From Nemorincola sp044225795 (GTDB lineage: Bacteria > Bacteroidota > Bacteroidia > Chitinophagales > Chitinophagaceae): a stretch of 64,000 bases of DNA. Below, piece after piece: positions 61,590-64,000 of this stretch. Every line of letters begins with the position of its first letter. Positions within the stretch are counted from its first letter, which is position 1. The stretch is taken from assembly GCA_044225795.1 (NCBI GenBank), contig JBGAIF010000005.1:62001-126000 (forward strand). Reading direction: 5' to 3'. The notes beneath the pieces are model-generated. The model did no database searches, had not been told where the DNA came from, and worked only from the letters and a program-made list of their open reading frames with translations. The position numbers and the translations under genes are program-made.

Positions 61590-62240
61590 ATGAAAATTCA
61601 CCGCGAAGGATACAAATACATCATTATCGCCACCATACTCTGGCTGGGGCTTGGATGGATGGCTGGTCATTTTATTCCTTTTGCCTGGTTATCAGGCCTT
61701 ATCACATTCATCCTGTTCCTGCTGTGGTTCTGGGTAGTAGCATTCTTCCGCCTGCCTACACGAAATATGGTTCATGGCGAGGAAAAGATCATTTGTCCTG
61801 CCGACGGCAAGGTGGTGGTCATTGAAGAGACTTACGAACCGGAATATTTTAAAGACAAGCGCCTGCAGGTTTCCATTTTCATGTCACCGATCAACGTGCA
61901 TGTGAACCGCAACCCTGTGAGCGGGATAGTAAGATATATGAAGTACCACCCCGGCAAATACCTGGTCGCATGGCACCCCAAATCCTCAACAGAGAACGAA
62001 AGAACAACGATCGTTCTTGGAAACGACCGTGGCGACATACTTATGCGGCAGATAGCCGGCGCACTGGCCCGCCGTATTTGTTTTTATGTAGGAGAAGGTG
62101 ATGAAGTGAAGCAAAACGATGAATTTGGCTTTATCCGGTTCGGCTCACGTGTCGATGTGTTTTTGCCCATAGGCACCCGCGTTGATGTAAAGATCGGCGA
62201 TGTAGTTAAGGGCGGGGTGACTGTTTTGGCACATTATTAA
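61590..62240 (+). CDS. psd: Phosphatidylserine decarboxylase proenzyme (short form)
   Basis: A 216-residue proenzyme with two N-terminal membrane helices (YIIIATILWLGLGWMAGHFI, AWLSGLITFILFLLWFWVVAFF, in outline). Core motifs: ICPADGKVVVIEE, SIFMSPINVHVNRNPVSG and the self-cleavage region GFIRFGSRVDVFLP, whose Ser after FG becomes the pyruvoyl group. Converts phosphatidylserine to phosphatidylethanolamine at the membrane. Confidence 0.95.
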   Translation: MKIHREGYKYIIIATILWLGLGWMAGHFIPFAWLSGLITFILFLLWFWVVAFFRLPTRNMVHGEEKIICPADGKVVVIEETYEPEYFKDKRLQVSIFMSPINVHVNRNPVSGIVRYMKYHPGKYLVAWHPKSSTENERTTIVLGNDRGDILMRQIAGALARRICFYVGEGDEVKQNDEFGFIRFGSRVDVFLPIGTRVDVKIGDVVKGGVTVLAHY

Positions 62241-62294
62241 CAGAAATCATCTGTGAAAATGTCCTTCATCAGTCGGTTTTTGATCAAAATCCCC

Positions 62295-62302
62295 TATTTT
62301 TG
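62295..62302 (+). promoter_or_regulatory. -7 box (TATTTTTG) of the Cys-rich peptide gene
   Basis: TAnnTTTG match 22 bases before the ATG at 62325; together with the following hairpin it makes a single-gene unit. Confidence 0.5.
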
Positions 62303-62324
62303 TTATCCTAAAAAATTGCATACA

Positions 62325-62528
62325 ATGAAAAAACTCACTTTATTCGTAGTAGCTGCCATGATGATAGCTGGCGGTGCGTTTGCAGAAGGTAAGTCTTGCT
62401 GCAAGAAAGGCGCAAAATGCACTAAGGAATCAGCTTGCTGCAAAGACAAGAAGAACTGCAAACACGAGTGCTCTAAGGACAAGGAAGCTAACAAGCCTAC
62501 AACTGAAGCTCCTAAGAAAACTTCGTAA
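62325..62528 (+). CDS. Small Cys/Lys-rich exported peptide
   Basis: A 67-residue protein with a signal peptide (LTLFVVAAMMIAGGAFA) and a mature part of about 47 residues containing seven cysteines and one histidine in the first 35 (SCCKKGAKC, SACCKDKKNCKHEC), then a Lys/Thr/Pro-rich tail. The CC and CxxxxxC spacing looks metal-binding or multi-disulfide, but no known metallothionein or copper-chaperone motif fits. Own promoter box and terminator. Confidence 0.8.
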   Translation: MKKLTLFVVAAMMIAGGAFAEGKSCCKKGAKCTKESACCKDKKNCKHECSKDKEANKPTTEAPKKTS

Positions 62529-62547
62529 GCAACATATTTGCTATGAG

Positions 62548-62574
62548 AAGCCCGGCTATATGCCGGGTTTTTTT
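62548..62574 (+). terminator. Rho-independent terminator of the Cys-rich peptide gene
   Basis: A 9-bp stem AAGCCCGGC/GCCGGGTTT (one G-T pair) with loop TATAT followed by TTTT, 19 bases after the stop. Confidence 0.85.
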
Positions 62575-62575
62575 A

Positions 62576-62611
62576 TTAAAAAAGCCCCCCGGTTGACACG
62601 TTTCGGGGGGC
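62576..62611 (-). terminator. Rho-independent terminator of the receptor gene
   Basis: On the minus strand the stem GCCCCCCG/CGGGGGGC closes a 12-base loop and is followed by TTTTTT. It lies 50 bases past the stop of the receptor at 62662 and abuts the previous terminator from the other side. Confidence 0.82.
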
Positions 62612-62661
62612 GAGCTGTAACAGATACAGCTTCATTTGCTATGGTCAGGAGGGAATTATCT

Positions 62662-64000
62662 TTATGCGCCCTGTCCGGCACGTTGCTTTTCATCTTCTGC
62701 TCCTCCGCTATGCTTCATTACAGGCGGCACTGTCCTTTTACCAAAGCGGTAGGTGAATGATATGCTGGCCTGCCTGGTGTCCCTGACGGCAACAAACGAC
62801 TCCACATAGTCAGCGTAGTATGATGTGGCCGCCGGGTACCCGTGCCGGAAGATATCGGTCACATTGAGCTTCAGCGTTGCTTTTTTATTGAATAGGTTCT
62901 TCTGCACCCCGGCATTAAGCATCCATGTAGGACGAAGGACCATATACCCATATACCTGTGGGGCCTGGTAGTTGAAACTGAGTTCCCCCGACCAGTTCAT
63001 TGGTAGCAGGAAGGTATTGGTGGTATTGATATCAAATGTCGTATTCCCCTTGTTGAGATAGGTGCCCGCAATATTGCCTGTATAATTAGCATAGTAAACG
63101 TTCCCGTTGGTGATATTGTTCCACCACTTGGTCAGCTTTAGTTGGTAAGAACCCGATAGCCCGTACCACGACATGCTGGTAAGGTTCTTGTTCGTTTGCA
63201 CTGTCACTTTTGCTTCTGTTTCACTCGGTTGTATCACCTCGGTTATAGGGTTAGTGGTATAGACGTAGCTTAATGTTGTGATCAGGCGTTGTTTATACAC
63301 ATGGGAGAGTTCAAACGAATATGCGAGCGCGGGTTGCAGGTATGGAAAACCTTCCGTGTAAGTGGTCGGGTCCAGGTAATATTTGAACGGGTTGAGCTGC
63401 TGGTAACTCGGGCGGGTGACGCGTCTGCTCAGGGTCAGCCCCAGATCATTGTTGGCATCAATATGCCGCTGAACAGCGCCACTCGGAAACAGGTTGATAT
63501 AATTCCTGTTGAATGAAGTGTCTGCTGTCTTATTGGTGCCCCTGGCAACGGTCTGCTCGGCACGTAATCCCAACTGTGTGCTCCATTTACTCCGGTCCAG
63601 GTTATAGTTCACATACCCCGCGTTGATATGCTCCTCGTAGATAAAGTGGTCTGTCTTGGAGGCATCCGGCAGATATACGCCTCCGATAACATTGTAAAAT
63701 CTCGGGTTGTTGTCCGCGATTACATAACTGGCTTTTATTCCGGTCTCAAACCTTGCATTGTTTTTCAGTGGGTGTAAATAATCTGCCTTCACAGAAGATA
63801 TTTGTGTGATGCCAGATTTCTCTCCATGCAGCACATCCGGTGAATGTAATGTAGCGCCGGTCATATCTGTGTATATGGTGGTGTAGTCCTGGTGGCCCCA
63901 ATTTGTGTATCCTGCATGATCCACATCCACAGATATTGACTTGCCCGTGCTATCAAATGTGTGCCGCATATTCAGATTCACCGCGCCATTATTAAAGTGA
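62662..64000 (-). CDS. Outer-membrane beta-barrel TonB-receptor-family protein (cut by right edge)
   Basis: At least 446 residues of the C-terminal barrel; the frame stays open through the last base, so the N-terminus is missing. Strands such as YNLDRSKWSTQLGLRAEQT, RRVTRPSYQQLNPFKYYLDP, LQPALAYSFELSHVYKQRLITTLSYVY and AGVQKNLFNKKATLKLNVTDIF resemble the OMP_b-brl (outer membrane protein beta-barrel, TonB-like) family of Bacteroidota. It ends with SISFTYRFGKR and a Gly/Lys-rich tail (PPVMKHSGGAEDEKQRAGQGA). Ligand unknown. Confidence 0.85.
   Translation of the reverse strand, partial: HFNNGAVNLNMRHTFDSTGKSISVDVDHAGYTNWGHQDYTTIYTDMTGATLHSPDVLHGEKSGITQISSVKADYLHPLKNNARFETGIKASYVIADNNPRFYNVIGGVYLPDASKTDHFIYEEHINAGYVNYNLDRSKWSTQLGLRAEQTVARGTNKTADTSFNRNYINLFPSGAVQRHIDANNDLGLTLSRRVTRPSYQQLNPFKYYLDPTTYTEGFPYLQPALAYSFELSHVYKQRLITTLSYVYTTNPITEVIQPSETEAKVTVQTNKNLTSMSWYGLSGSYQLKLTKWWNNITNGNVYYANYTGNIAGTYLNKGNTTFDINTTNTFLLPMNWSGELSFNYQAPQVYGYMVLRPTWMLNAGVQKNLFNKKATLKLNVTDIFRHGYPAATSYYADYVESFVAVRDTRQASISFTYRFGKRTVPPVMKHSGGAEDEKQRAGQGA

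Overview
The window is a chromosomal segment of a Bacteroidota bacterium, most likely of the Chitinophagia/Chitinophagales; this is inferred from gene content, since no rRNA or marker tree is available. Pointers are SusC-like/OMP_b-brl outer-membrane receptors, type IX secretion (T9SS) C-terminal domains, a PorP/SprF protein, an alternative complex III operon, CarboxypepD_reg and DUF4369 domains, and repeated TAnnTTTG -7 promoter boxes. No prophage, IS element, CRISPR array or rRNA gene was found. Both edges cut a gene (a GNAT acetyltransferase on the left, an outer-membrane beta-barrel receptor on the right).

Layout. 1-4.3 kb: acetyltransferase tail, a secreted CarboxypepD_reg protein, an Mrp/ApbC Fe-S carrier, a secreted SUMF1-fold protein and a TlpA-like lipoprotein. 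4.3-11.4 kb: a tight minus-strand cluster hemA-C-D-E-F-B-L covering glutamyl-tRNA to protoporphyrinogen IX by the C5 route. 11.5-15 kb: an NHL propeller T9SS cargo, a methyltransferase, a divergent pair of DUF1801 proteins and tRNA-Lys. 15-26.4 kb: TonB-dependent receptor, rpe, TPR lipoprotein, atpG, a small lipoprotein, a fused ABC ATPase coupled to AMP nucleosidase, an HsdR_N-type protein, an S41 protease and a second SUMF1 protein. 26.5-29.7 kb: a YHYH-domain T9SS cargo beside a di-heme MauG/CcpA-type peroxidase, a DUF6624-like protein and tRNA-Leu. 29.8-35.9 kb: orphan sensor kinase, small membrane protein, glycosyltransferase, double M16 peptidase and a small exported protein.

35.9-47.6 kb: the respiratory core actA-B-C-D-E-F-ctaC-ctaD, all on the minus strand, encoding alternative complex III (quinol:electron acceptor oxidoreductase) plus aa3-type oxidase subunits I and II. 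It ends in a strong hairpin and contains no subunit III gene. 47.9-51.8 kb: PorP/SprF with a type-B T9SS cargo, then an SDR protein lacking the usual YxxxK. 52-57.6 kb: gcvP, a TPR protein ending in a kinase-like dimerisation helix with no ATPase domain, and an AT-rich island with an exported orphan. 57.7-64 kb: dxs, a CPBP protease, cdsA, psd, a Cys-rich exported peptide and the truncated receptor.

The heme cluster and the heme-rich ACIII/oxidase operon fit an aerobic respiratory lifestyle. The most interesting leads are the YHYH/di-heme enzyme pair, the six-heme ActA fusion, the kinase-like protein without a catalytic domain, the Cys-rich exported peptide, and four genes whose -7 boxes place the transcription start on the start codon. 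I do not see an unambiguous new multi-gene system; most of the window is housekeeping.
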